Source of the DNA: Vombatus ursinus
Taxonomy: Eukaryota > Chordata > Mammalia > Diprotodontia > Vombatidae
Assembly (NCBI RefSeq): GCF_900497805.2
Contig: NW_020954719.1
Coordinates: forward strand, 1,240,001-1,304,000
Length of the DNA stretch: 64,000 bases
Reading direction: 5' to 3'
In this document: positions 1 to 11,110 of the stretch, piece by piece
How positions within the stretch are numbered: position 1 is the stretch's first letter
How the letters are laid out: every line of letters starts with the position of its first letter
Notes under the pieces: model-generated
What the model saw: the letters and a program-made list of their open reading frames with translations, nothing else
The model's database searches: none
What the model was told of the DNA's origin: nothing
Position numbers and translations under genes: made by a program

Positions 1-53
1 TGTCCTTTGTTCCTGAAGAGGACCATGACATGAGGAAGATGATGACATGACTT
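1..53 (-). repeat. Fragment of a marsupial SINE-like repeat
   Basis: This piece is the reverse complement of the right end of the repeat at about 22,978-23,150: both carry the words for GTCCTC next to GAATGAAGGACA, with small differences. It is cut by the window edge and abuts an L1 fragment. Confidence 0.5.
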
Positions 54-480
54 AAGTAGCATGATAAATAGCATCTAAAACCATCAGCAAGCATTAATTG
101 AAATGTGAATAAGCTAGAAGCTTTCCCAATAATATCAGGAGTGAAACAAGGATGCCCATTATCACCACTATTTTCAATATTGTACTAGAAATGTCAGTTT
201 TAGCAATAAGGAGAAAAAGAAATCATAGGAATTAGAATAGATGATGAGGAAACAAAACTATCACTCTTTGCAGATACGATGGCATACCTAGAGAATCCTA
301 CAGAATGAACTAAAAAACTACTTGAAATAATTAACAACATTAGCAAAGGTGCAGGATATGAAATAAACCCACACAAATCATCATGATGTATTTTTACATA
401 TGACCAACAAAGCCCAGTAGCAAGAGGTAGAAAGAGAAATTCCATTTAAAATAACTACAGACAATATAAAATATTTAGGA
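54..480 (+). mobile_element. L1 ORF2 fragment (reverse transcriptase)
   Basis: Conceptual translation shows the L1 reverse transcriptase core: a CPLSPLLFNIVLEM-like stretch, then a LSLFAD block that is the left half of the catalytic FADD motif, then LENPTE and KLLEIINN. The frame is interrupted, so this is a dead fragment. A HAL1 piece in the same orientation begins directly after it, which means two LINE fragments are abutted here. Confidence 0.85.
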
Positions 481-1982
481 AACTAGAAGCTATTGACTCC
501 ATGAGAGAAGAAATAGTAAAACATGTCAATAGATTGAAAAAAAAAAGGGCAAGGTTATCACATGGGGAAAAAAAACAGACCTGGAAAACAGATCAAGGAG
601 AAACTAATTTTAAAAAATCAAAGTCCCTGAAAGCCATGACCCAAAAAAAAAAAGAAGAAAAAAGAACCTAAACATTCTACTTCAAAACATCCTAAAAGAA
701 AACTCCTCAGATCTCTTTGAAGCAGAAGACAAAATAAAAACAGAAAGAATCTACCAGTCACCTGCCGAAATACCAAAATTAAAACCCCAGGAACATTATG
801 TATGCAGCCAGGAAGAAAGAATTCAAATATCAAGAAGCAATAGTCAGAATAACACGTGATTTAGCAGCTAGATAAAGGAGCAGAGAGCTTGTTATTACAG
901 GATATTAAAGGATATGGGCTTATAACCAAGAATAACTTACCCTGCAAAAATGAGTATAATGCTACAGCAGGAAAAATGGACCTTTAATGAAATAGAGGCC
1001 TTCCAAGCATTCCTACTGAAAAGACCAGAGCTATATCGTGAAGCTTTGAAGTTCAAATAGTGAACTTAAGAGAAACACTAACATAAAGGGGTCATAAAGG
1101 GAAACTAATTAAACAATACCCAGGAGTGGTTCTGTTATATCTGGATGATCTTAAAAGAATGGAAAGAGAGGCAAAGAATACTATATTGGAGAGGGAAGGG
1201 AAAGGAATGGTTGGGAAAACTGTCTTACATAATTAGAACGCACGAATGAGTAAACAAACACGGAGGAGAGGATCAGGATTGAGGGAACCACTGACACCTG
1301 AATCTCGATCCCATCATAACTGTTCAAAGGAGGGAAGAAACACCCACACACACTCCCCCACAACCCACACACACCTGAGCACAGAAATACAACTGGAGGG
1401 AAAGAGAAGGAAGAAGGGAGACTTAGAAGAAGGGTAGATTAAGGGAAAGATAAGTCCTAAGTAAAACAAACTAGGTATGTATAAAAGTGTTTATAGCTCT
1501 TTTTGAGGTGTCAAAGAATAAGAATCTGAAGGGTTGTGCTTATGAACTGGAGAAAGGCTAAACATATATATAAATATGACAGAATTATTATTGTACTGTG
1601 AGAAAGGATAAAAGGGATGGTTTCAGAGAAACCTGGGAAGACTTGTATGAACTCACACAATGAGAAATGAATAGCAGTACGAGAAAACTTTATACAGGAC
1701 ATCATGGTAAAGAAAAACAATTATGACCAGCATCATGACTAACCATGATTCCAGAGGATTCAAAATGAAACATAGTATATACCTCCTGATGGGGAGGTGA
1801 AGGGCTCAAGAATGCAGAATAAGACATATTTTTTTTTGGACATGGTAAATGTGGAAATTTGTTCTGATCAACTATACATAATGTAATTAGGTTTTGATTA
1901 TTTTCTCAAGGGAGGAAGAGAAGGTAGATTTTGGCTGACTGAAAAAATGTATATAATTTATAAAGAAATGTTTTTATCTCTT
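481..1982 (+). mobile_element. HAL1 / L1-type 3' half (ORF1 C-terminus plus 3' UTR)
   Basis: The segment opens with the ORF1 coding words for NDSMRE and continues through the ORF1 C-terminal region (CPAKMSIMLQQEKW-like, FQAFLLKRPELY-like). It then passes straight into a 3' UTR of the same type as the one ending near 19,385, with no ORF2 between. That arrangement is HAL1 (half-L1). The reading frame is disrupted and a CA-rich patch lies at 1,340-1,375. Confidence 0.7.
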
Positions 1983-3229
1983 TAGTGACCCTAAGTACAA
2001 AACTCCCTTCTAAGAAAGAGAACCAGATGAATTCAACAAATTCAATACAAGCACTTTTCCATGTGCACTATAGATATAAATGAAGAAATGATAGTTCTGG
2101 TACAACTCTGCGGCACTGCTCTTTAAGAAATCATTCACTGCTCCCCATAGCTTCAACTGTATTTTGGCCAGATGGCTCTACTGCTCTGGGAAAACTATCT
2201 CAGTGGAAAATTAGGGACTAGATGAGGGCAAATGTGACGTTTTCTTGTTGTAGTTAACAGAAATGTTGTAGCCATAGGAACTGCTGAGACAAGAACTTTT
2301 GTTCAAGGAAAGAAAGAACTCCTTGCTTTCTAACTGCATACTCCACACTCTATAGCTTGGTAGAATACTCTCCTATTGGACAACCTTTCCTGATTTCACA
2401 GTCACTAGCAATAAACTTTGAACAACTTACCTGCCAAAGCACGTGGTCTTAGCTTACATCGGCAATTCTGGATGTTCCACTGAGATTACTGACGACTAGT
2501 GACTCCATACCCATAGAAGAGATTCTCTATGTTGGATTCCAGCTGCAATACAAGATGGTAAGGAGACATCCTTTAAAGTTCACTACATGTATGGCCAGCA
2601 GAAGCCAACAATCCTGGGTTGCATCCTAAAACCTTTATAGGAACACATCTGTACATGTATATGCTTAAAGATTAGTTTCAGAACACTTAGGACTCCTTAG
2701 GAATCTTAGTCCACATCACAGGAAGAGGAGGGCTTGAAACCAAGCCAATCACAGAAATTCTAACCAAAGAGGCCAAAATCTTAATGACAAGCACTGATTT
2801 AGTAGAACCTTGCACACTGAAGGGCCCAAGTGAAATATGATAGTATAACTATCCCTGCCCCCACAAAGAAAGTGGCATATTTTATGTACACTCTATAATG
2901 CAAAACTTTGCAAATTTTTTGCTAAGAGTAATTTTAATTTTCTCACCCAGGGTTGGAATAGGTGATCCCAGATTAATTTATCCTAAATTTGGACAAAATT
3001 ATCTCCAAGGCACCTTGAAACCTGAAGAAAATAAGACTAGCTTTTTCTTTTTTTTAAAGAAGCTGCAAAACAATATATCCCATCAAAATTGAAGGGCCTC
3101 AAAGAGCCACAGAAAAAAATCTTGTTGACATTAAGAGTCTGAAGGAAGAATCTTGAATCTGAAAGCTTAGGAATCCTCAGTTATGCCTTAGTCTTAATGC
3201 AGTAGGAACAGCAAAGTCCTGTTTCCCCC
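1983..3229 (+). other. No gene; possible old LTR fragment
   Basis: I see no coding region. Around 2,330-2,520 there is a TATAG box-like word followed by an AATAAA signal (near 2,411), which resembles the promoter and polyadenylation part of an LTR in plus orientation, but I cannot match it to a family or find its ends. On the minus strand a good splice-acceptor and donor pair lies near 2,430-2,555, but the enclosed segment has stops in every frame. Confidence 0.3.
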
Positions 3230-3822
3230 CAGAGCAGTGAGGTCCTATCCTTTCCCTATATGCTGATTAGACAACCCTTTCCCTTGTTTTCTTAGCCCTT
3301 TCCCCCATATGCTGAGCAGACAACTACTTCCCCCATATGCTGAATAGGCGACCTCACCACCCTATCACCAGCGCCCCTGTGGTCAAGTGACTTTCCCAAG
3401 CCCAAGCAAGTGCAAGGAGATTCCTCACTGCCTGATAGTAACTTATGTGATGTCAAAGCCCCCATTAACATCTCATGAATACGATAATGAAGGGACTCTG
3501 ATGAGAGTGACAATATAGCTATTTCATGATAGCCACCCAGAAGACCCAATAAAGCGCAGGCACAAGTCTTTTTTGCTTGCATAGCAAAGATTATGCCATA
3601 GCAACTTTCCATAAGTCACTCCCCCTTCAGCTCCAATATAAGCAAGTCCCCATTTCCCTTCCACCCAACCAGTATCCTGAGTTGCTTGGTTCAGTTTGCT
3701 TTTATGATAATAAAGCCCTGTTGTTTGGAAGGACTCTAGCCTTCGTATTCTTACCAACTCCCGAACCAGCTCTCTCACTGCATTAACAGCCCCAGAGGAA
3801 AACGTTCTGTTTTTGCCTTTCA
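3230..3822 (+). mobile_element. Solo LTR with repeated U3 motif
   Basis: The segment has an LTR layout in plus orientation: a U3 with three copies of a CCATATGCTGA-type motif (about 3,252, 3,302 and 3,330), a TATAAG box at about 3,638, an AATAAA signal at 3,709-3,714 and a possible end at TTTCA near 3,822. The left end is uncertain. No internal retroviral genes adjoin it that I can recognise. Confidence 0.6.
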
Positions 3823-4480
3823 CCGTAAGAGTATTCTATTCCCTGCCCTGACCTAGATAGTCTGGAACCTCTTACCTCCTCCTCCTTTTAATATTAACTA
3901 TTGTTGCTCTCCATTACTAGTATTCTCCCAGTGCTTCCCCTCAAAGACTCATTTCAAACTTGGATCAGTGGCACTGAAACCCAGAGGCCACTCCTTTAAG
4001 CATTACTCTAAAATGTTCCTAAAACTTTCTTTACTGGCTTCTTCACTCCAAGCCCAAGTGAAACTCTAGGGGTGCCCATATATCCTCTTCAGAAAAAGAG
4101 CTGAAAAATTCAAGCCTAGAACTTTGCCAAACGCACTGAAGAGTTCATTAAATTTCAGAAGGAACTTGAAGCCGCTTTTGTACGTTATAGTTCCTTTGCC
4201 AGATCATTCTCCCCAGTGCTTAGCTAAGAAAACACAGTCAAGATGGCCAGAGCCCTTGATATTCAAAACACCCAAAGACTAGCTAAACTAAACTAGGGAA
4301 TAACTCCTTAGGCTTGAGGTTCAAGAATAACAGATGGGTCTAGAACTGACTCCCATCCAGCAAATCTCCCAGAGACCTCTGGAAAATTGTCACAACTTTA
4401 GGAAAATGGAAGAATTAATGCCCCAAAGGACTTCAGATTAAGGCTACATGAAGGGTGGCAGTAGCCCAGCTTTCCTATGT
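3823..4480. other. Unassigned intergenic sequence
   Basis: No exon, RNA gene or recognisable repeat. It lies between two plus-strand LTR-like segments and could be unrecognised element interior. Confidence 0.3.
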
Positions 4481-5105
4481 GTATTTCAAAGAAAAACTGG
4501 TAGGGCACTTTAAAGCCTACAGCAGTGTTAAGGGAAACTGAGGAAATCCTCCCCAGTCCCTCGCATGACTACCTTCTGACCTGACATAAGGGATGTAATT
4601 TAAAGTTAGTATGTGTGACCGGGAGCACCAAGGGAATAGAACATCAAAGAATAAACAAACTATGTTACCCAGGCGGAACAACTCTTATCTGAAGAAATAT
4701 GTGTGTGTCCAAGGATCTGGCCCATCCTTGGACACATACATAAAAAACAGGCATCTGGAGCTTTGGCCAACCTTCCCCTTTGTTCTAAGGTTGTTTTCCC
4801 ATGGTTTACATAGATATAAAAGGGGCCGCTTGGGAAAGGCACCTTTGGAGGTCTTTTCAGAGATGGGAACGCCCACTCTGTTGGTTTTTCCCAATCAGGC
4901 CCCTGGTTTGGTGTTGTATCTATTCTTTCTTTGTTTATTTCTATCCTTTCTTTGTTCTATGTTGATTCACTAGGTCATAGGCATATGTACATTATTTTAA
5001 TTCCTACTTCTCCATAGCCTTAAGCATTATCAAATAAACCCAATTACTTGTTTGTACCAAGTATTCCTCATTGTATCTTAAACCTAAAGTCAAAGTCTGT
5101 AATCC
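4481..5105 (+). mobile_element. LTR-like segment, plus orientation
   Basis: A TATAAAA box at 4,815-4,821 is followed about 215 bases later by an AATAAA signal at 5,033-5,038. A perfect 12-base inverted repeat with a 9-base loop lies upstream, in what would be U3 (4,704-4,736). The ends are not resolved and no flanking duplication was found. Confidence 0.55.
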
Positions 5106-5122
5106 CCTTTTGATTACAAGCA

Positions 5123-5505
5123 GTCAGTCAAAAAAAACATTTATACTATGACTGCTATGTGCCAGGGATACAAAAAATTCTTGCCTTTAAAGAACTCATA
5201 TTTTAATAGAGGCAACAATATGGAAACAACTATATAAATACACACACATACACATACATACACACACAACATAAAGGAGAGATAATCTCAGAGGGAAGGC
5301 ACTAACTATAGTAAGGATGGGGAAAGGTCTACTGCAGAAGAAGGAATTTGAACTGAGTTTCAAAATAATCAAAGGAATCCAGAAGGCAGAGGTGAAGAGG
5401 AAGAACGCTGCAGGCACAGGGGATAGCCATTGAAAAGACCCAGAGTCTGGAAATAGAAATGTCTTATTCAAAGAATAGCAAGGGTAGTGGCACTGGCTGA
5501 AAAAT
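5123..5505 (-). mobile_element. L2 LINE 3' end
   Basis: Read on the minus strand this ends in the L2-type 3' tail (GGCACATAGTAGGCGC-like then AATAAATG). On the plus strand it shows the mirrored words TGCTATGTGCCAG and GAACTCATATTTTAAT, followed by the L2 upstream segment around GGAAGGCACTA. A CA/CATA microsatellite (about 5,238-5,270) interrupts it. Confidence 0.75.
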
Positions 5506-5984
5506 AACAAATACCTTACAAAGCCCCTTATTCCTCAAGTCCCAGACACATTTCTAAATTGAGATGTACAATATTAGGGATAAAAGACTTCCATTACAGC
5601 TCCATCCTCCATTTTACAGGTAGAGACTGCTGTTTTACATTGGTGCTACCAACTATACCTAATAGGTCTTAGAATTTGATGATGACCCTAAATCAAACCA
5701 ATGGGTGAATACTATGGATTTCTCTGATCAAATCATTCCTCATCCTACATCCAAACTATGAGGCATTTCTTTGGATGTCATGTCAAACTAAAAAGCCTTC
5801 TTCCTTGGTCCGCCTTTCCCTGCTTAATGTGTTAAGTCAAATTTTCCTGTGCTGGCTTAGCTACACCACTTATTGTGTCTTAAATAGGGTTTCTGTTGTG
5901 GTCCTGCTTTCAAAGGTTGATTCTTTGATAAGTAGGACCACAACAGTTGACTACTGACCCATTTGCTGTGCTTTTGGGGTCAAC
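5506..5984. other. Unassigned sequence containing a hairpin
   Basis: No gene. The only structure I see is the inverted repeat at 5,893-5,946 listed separately. The segment lies between two L2 3'-end pieces that share the same orientation. Confidence 0.35.
5893..5946. repeat. Near-perfect hairpin (23 bp stem)
   Basis: The left arm CTGTTGTGGTCCTGCTT (5,893-5,909) pairs with AAGTAGGACCACAACAG (5,930-5,946) with a single G-T wobble. Inside it TCAAAG (5,910-5,915) pairs with CTTTGA (5,923-5,928), leaving a 7-base loop and one bulged T. It has the size of a microRNA-type or small palindromic-transposon hairpin. No expression can be inferred from sequence alone. Confidence 0.8.
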
Positions 5985-6110
5985 AGTCCAGTCAATAAAC
6001 ATTTATTAAGCATCTACTATATACCCGGCATTGTGCTAAGTGCAATACAAAAAAGAAGGAAGGCAGCCTGCACTCAAGAAACTTAAAATCTCCTAGTGGG
6101 GAGGGAGGTA
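5985..6110 (-). mobile_element. L2 LINE 3' end fragment
   Basis: The mirrored L2 tail is clear on the plus strand: CAATAAACATTTATTAAGC, then CTACTATA, GGCATTGTGCTAAG and CTCAAGAAACTTAAAATC. This is the terminal ~120 bases of the L2 consensus. Confidence 0.8.
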
Positions 6111-6318
6111 ACACCAGAGGGTACCTGGCAGCCGGGCATAATGTTCATGGAGTTGAAACCAGTAGAGAAGTTGATGGGAAATGGAGAGATGGCTCAAAAA
6201 TTCTAAGCCCTCTATAATAGCAATTTTTTGCTCTACTCTCCAGCCCTCCAATAAGAAGGGAGAAGTAACTGAAGGGGCTGATGAAGTCTTGAGTATTGTG
6301 GGCTGCAAAATTTCCAAT

Positions 6319-6750
6319 TAGCAATAACAAGCAACTGAGGTATGAACAATAATCAATTTATTTAGGGAGACTTACAGTCCCTAAGCAACTGAGATCCAAG
6401 ACAATTCTTCACAGTCATGTATGCCTACTGCTTGAGAGTGGCCAGTATTTATACAGATCGAGAACACACTAAAAAGAGAATAAGCCAGTACAATTTTATG
6501 ACTGGTTAACACCAGAATCAGGGAAAAAACTATGATTGGTTGAGGGGCATGCACATTAATCATAATCCCTTTGTCAGCAGGCATTCTACCTGACACCTTG
6601 GCAGAGGTTTTCACATGAAAGTAAATATCTGGTGTTTTTGGTCAGCAGTATCCTAGAAATGGATACTCACCACCATAATGGTGGGTGAGTAGAAATATTA
6701 CAAGATTGCAGTGATAATGATGCATAGGTGCTGATGTAGCAATAACAAGC
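6319..6750 (-). mobile_element. LTR-like element flanked by 14-bp direct repeats
   Basis: On the minus strand the block has a TATAAATA box (about 6,450) followed by an AATAAA signal (about 6,358-6,364), as an LTR would. The direct repeat TAGCAATAACAAGC occurs at 6,319-6,332 and again at 6,737-6,750. That is too long for a normal LTR target-site duplication, so the repeats may be part of the element ends or the element may be of another type. Confidence 0.5.
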
Positions 6751-7124
6751 GCCAGGGTTAAATGTAATATCTCTATAACAGTCACATGCATGATAGATAT
6801 TTCTAATACATATCAATATCACAAATAAAGTTATTTGGTCCCAACATGTTTAATCTAACAATATAGCTATCAATTTCAACCTAACATCACTGATCTCCAT
6901 AAAAATCATCATAAACTGGGCAAATACTGATCAAACTGAGTAGGGTTATCAAAATTATTGTTACAGTATCAAAGTTGAAGTAATCTCCAAGATGATGAGA
7001 TTGCTGTTATGTGTCCCTTTCCCCTTCAACATTCCAGAATTGGGACTCTAAGGATTGAACCAGTCCAGATTAGGCTGACCACAATCGATCTCCTCCCCCA
7101 AATGCCCAATATCCCCTTAGAACA
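6751..7124. other. Unassigned sequence
   Basis: No gene or recognised repeat. It separates the LTR-like block from the terminal inverted repeat of the hAT element. Confidence 0.3.
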
Positions 7125-7490
7125 GTGATGGTAAACTCAAATAGAAACAAAGGTCATTAGATAATAAATAAGGATCACTATGGGTCACATAATGACTTAG
7201 ATCTGTTTACATTTTTTATTAGTTCATCAACATATTAAAATCAGATAGGAACTAGATATAACTAATATATAAAAAGAAACATTATTATTAAGAATTTAAA
7301 ATTTTTTTTCAATGCATATGCATTTATATAAGAAACATAAAAAGCATACTTTTTAAAAAATATTAAACAGATGCAAAATCATTACAAAACATATCACTAC
7401 AAAAAAGATTCAAAATTAATTCAACATTATTTGCTAATAACTTGGAATTTTCAGCCAGAAACTATTTTATCAATATTGGGTATAAGCTTT

Positions 7491-7850
7491 TGTGACAAGT
7501 GTAAGAAATAACTCATTTAGACTCAGGAAGGATGAAGTTAAAAGCCCAGTTTATTATGCAGCTGTAAAACCAAGTGTCCTAACAAACACCAAAGCAAGAA
7601 TTCACTATTTATTTCTAATCCTGGCCACAGAGTACCTCCTGTTTCCTCATTGGCTGAGTGCTCCTGAGTGCACAACTTTCAGGCATGCCTGTTACACAAC
7701 TACTCCTTGACATGTCTCTCCTCCTACATACATCACATGTTCAGAAAATGACATCTTAACTCTGCCCAGAGGTAGAGAAGTTAGTATTTATGAACCTATT
7801 AAGCATGCATACTCTAAATAAAGCTTAACCTTACTGACTTCTACCAGCAA
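7491..7850 (-). mobile_element. LTR-like insert in the hAT element
   Basis: The segment shares long word matches with 40,528-40,980: GACTCAGGA near the left, AAAATGRCATCTTAAC, GCCCAGAGGTNGAGAAG, CCTATTAAGCATG and TAAAGCTTAACC near the right. Two copies in different surroundings indicate a dispersed element. A reversed AATAAA (about 7,550) suggests minus orientation. Confidence 0.6.
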
Positions 7851-9131
7851 AATAAGATAAGACTGGCTATATCCAGTTTTAGTTAGTTACTTTTCTAGTG
7901 CTTGTTTCAATTTTATGGAAACGCTTTTGTTATATTTCTCAATAAGTTTTCGACATGAATAATAAATGCTCATTTAACGATCTTGCCCTATGTGAAGTCT
8001 TAATTGTCTACAGGCATGAAAATAACACTGCTAAGATTCATACAGAAAATAAGCACCCATTTCAACAAAATGTCTTAGCAAGTAAAAATAAAAATCTGGA
8101 ACATTAGCTTCAGTACGCTTTTAGCACTGTTAAATTAAATTTCATTAAGTTTTTGTGAATGTTACTTTTCACTTTCTCAACATCAAAAGAAAATGCAGTG
8201 CTGAGTAGAAAAAAGGTTTCACACATTTTGAATGAAATTACCTTTCATACTCAAATATTAATTCCTGAATAGCTGAGGCATACTTGTGTAGGAAAATGTC
8301 AGATCACAATTTTTTGTTAGTTGCCTTTTCCAAACACCAAGTTTTCTTAAATGCTTTAATACAGTATTATATAAATGTTACAATCTAATTTCAACCCCGA
8401 TGTTTTAAATTCAATTCATTTAAACATCTCATAATATCTACAATAAAAGCCAAATCCTGGAACCATTTCTTAATTTCCTATTATTAAGCTGTTCTGGTAA
8501 CTCCTTCTATTTGTAAAAAAAAAATTGTGATTTCATGGTAAAGTTGCCAAAATCACTTCAAAACCATGACAGGAAAGCCAATGAACCTCTGTGTAATAAA
8601 GTAAACTTTCCTACTCATTTTCAATTTCCAAGAGTATAAAGTAAATTGTCATTAATTCAATCCTCAACAATGCAAAAAATTAACTGTTTCCGTAAACTCC
8701 AGCACATGTTCCATTTTCACTACTTTTCAACACATAACTTCCTGGTATATAATGTAGTTAACACAACAAAATTTACTATCAATAGCAACTTCATTCTGCC
8801 TAGCCAATAATTTAACTACAAATTCATTTGTCTTTCCTGTGCTTGCTGTTGCACCATAGTCACACACAGTCATTTTGATAATGGAATATTCCATTATCAT
8901 ACAATATAGTTATTATTATATATGTATATAACACACATTATTATATATGTATTGTAGTTATTATTATTATTATTATAAAAATGTATTACTCTACAGTATA
9001 GTTGTACCTTCCACATTGAGGGGATTAGGGGGGCGCTGTGCCCCTGCGATCTTAGAAAAAAAAAGTCAGCATAAAACTTTTTGGCCCTTATTATGGTATT
9101 AAAAGACAAAATATATTGCTATTATACAATA

Positions 9132-9350
9132 CTACACCAATATGTATGCATTTCTGAGTTTTTCCATGTTGTCTGCTGACCTTTGCATGAAGTCTGCAGC
9201 TTCCACAAAACTCCCCCCAAAATTCCCATTTAATTTCTCATGCCAATCCATGATATATCGAAACAGCAATGGGGAAAGTCTTGATGTGAAAGGGATAACT
9301 AACTGTACTTTCTTCTCCAAATCCACGTAATTCCTTAAAAACATCTTCAC
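9132..9350 (-). other. Unassigned 72-codon open frame inside the hAT region
   Basis: An uninterrupted frame starts MKMFLRNYVDLEKK and passes through RYIMDWHEKLNGNFGG to an end at RNAYILV. It lies between the block I read as the hAT VNEST motif and the later TDGA motif, but I cannot align it to either. It may be transposase sequence too diverged for me to recognise, or an older insert. I do not propose a host gene. Confidence 0.3.
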
Positions 9351-9940
9351 TATTAATAAAAAGAATTATAAAGCAATTCTTCACTCACATGTGCAAATAA
9401 ATACAAACTACTTAAGCTGTACTGCAGTAATGTACTTTCATTGACTTCAACTGAAAATGTCTAACAATTTTCCACCTTTGACTTAAGTTGCCCTTAACAC
9501 CAGCTGCAATTTCATTAATTTTTCCCAGCAACAGTGTTCACGATAATGAAATATTCTGAAGTTTTAACTTTTGGGCGGCAAAGAATTCCAACATATATAT
9601 TTGTACAAAAATTGTAATACCTTTCACTAACACATTTTTGATGTTTACCTACAAGTTCTGAAATAACGTAACTAGTTTCCACCCTCTTCCTGTATTTTTG
9701 CAAATATGTTTTGTTGTTTTTGAAGTGGATTTCAATTTTCTTAATTTGTATTCTCTCATTTTACCTAAGTTTTGATTGTACTGAGAATGGTACACTTTCT
9801 AGTGGGGTTTTAAAATTATATTTCTTAGAGACAAAAAATAAAAAGCTGTGTTCTCGTATGGATCTTTTCTTACTGCTCTTAGAATGTGACATGATTTATA
9901 GCCTTCCTACAAAATTAAAATAAATAAGTTTAAAAACCAG

Positions 9941-10720
9941 TCATTTTAATTCTGTATTTCTAATTACAAATGTATGATTTTCTTATCTTACTTAAGTTGC
10001 AGTAGGGAGATAATATGAGTGTTTAGCTGTCCTGGATGAATCCACGTCTACAGGCAAAGATGAAAGCCTTATCCTCAAGTATTTACAGAAAAAATTTGTG
10101 ATAACTGATATAACTGGTGAATGTGTGGTGAGAAATACAAAGGCCCAAGGTTTACAAGTTAAGCAATTTATTACTCACAGACATGGAAGCATACTATTCT
10201 CCAGCCCTTCAGTCCACTGCTAGACTAGATCCTCCTTCCCCTTCATCAGTCACAAAGGGACTGTGATCAGTAGTTTACTAAACTGATTATGATCAAGAGA
10301 GTCTTACATACTTCAAATACCTAGATTAGAAGTTGTTTGCTAAAATAATGCTGGCTTAAATCAGCTACTGGGTACAAAGGAACTGAATAAACATGGAGTG
10401 ACTTCTCTCAGATCTCAAAGAAGGATTTTCAGAAATGAGAAGGGCGTGTGCAAAGCTTGATTTTGAATACTGGCAAGATTCTGCAAAATATGAAAAAAGG
10501 TGAGGGGCAGTGTGACGTAGTTAATATGGATAGAGATGCCCCCTTGAAGCTAGGAGGTCTTAACCTTTCACTGCTCCAGGCAAACTCTCAAACTCTAAAT
10601 TGCAGAAAACTTAAACTGACAGTGAGTTCCTAAACAACCGTACCTATCCCAATTAAAGGAGTGGTTAAGTGAAAGTAGAAAAAGCTAGAAAAAAAGCCTC
10701 TTACATTCTCTCTCTAAATT
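9941..10720. other. Unassigned sequence, possible minus LTR around 10,120-10,440
   Basis: No gene. A reversed polyadenylation word (AATTTATTACTCAC near 10,168) and GC-richer flanks hint at a minus-strand LTR, but a matching TATA box and ends were not found. Confidence 0.25.
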
Positions 10721-10724
10721 AAAA

Positions 10725-10830
10725 TAGAATGCGAACTCCTTGAAAGTAGGATTGATAATTAATATTTTATTTCTAATACTTAGCTTCTACATATAGTAAG
10801 GGTTTAATAAAGGCTTTTTTATTCATTCAT
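10725..10830 (+). mobile_element. L2-type 3' tail
   Basis: The block reads GCGAACTCCTTGAAAG, then a TTTCTAATACTTAGC segment and TTTAATAAAGGC. This is the usual L2 ending: ACTCCTTGAGGG, CCAGCACTTAGCA, AATAAATG. Confidence 0.6.
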
Positions 10831-10837
10831 TCTCAAT

Positions 10838-11110
10838 TTGTCACTGTCCAGCCTATCAGTAGCCAAGTCTTGTCAATTCTGCCTCCAAACTATCTCTTGC
10901 ATGTGTTCCCTTCACTGTCTTCATGCGGCCACCGACCTGCTTCAGTCCCTTACCACCTCCTATCTGGACTATTATAACAAATTCCTAATTTGGTCTCCTT
11001 GCCTCAAGTCTCTCCCTACCCACCCCCACCCCCAATTTGTCTTCCATGCAATCAAGTCATTTTCCTAAAACAGTTCTAAACCCCTGCTCCAATTCTTGTG
11101 GTTCTCCACC
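10838..11110 (+). mobile_element. L2 ORF fragment
   Basis: The nucleotide order follows the C-terminal part of the L2 reverse transcriptase: VAKSCQFCLQ then a histidine/leucine-rich stretch, TSYLDYYNKFLIW and SPCLKSLP. It corresponds to L2 consensus VAKSCRFHLRNIS ... LITSRLDYCNSLL ... LPASSLSPLQS. Confidence 0.75.

Larger units (their letters stand above)
7126..9940 (-). mobile_element. Decayed hAT DNA transposon with transposase remains
   Basis: The left end has a hAT/Charlie-type terminus (CAGTGATGGTAAACTCAAAT). Read leftward on the minus strand, pieces of a ZBED-type hAT transposase appear in order: ETSYVISELVGKH with VKTSEYFIIVNTVAGKN (about 9,703-9,515), VNESTLLQYSL (about 9,440), VTTDGAATSTGKTNEF-like (about 8,870-8,810), FQDLAFIVDIMRCLNEFNL (about 8,470-8,400) and a C-terminal PNIDKIVSG with FQVISK (near 7,450). 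Several stops and frame changes break it, and an LTR-like insert (7,491-7,850) splits the C-terminus. The right terminus was not pinned down. Confidence 0.7.

Noticed and set aside
2431-2555. Possible minus-strand exon with strong acceptor and donor
   Set aside because: Stops occur in all three frames, and the segment looks like part of an LTR, so a coding exon is not supported.
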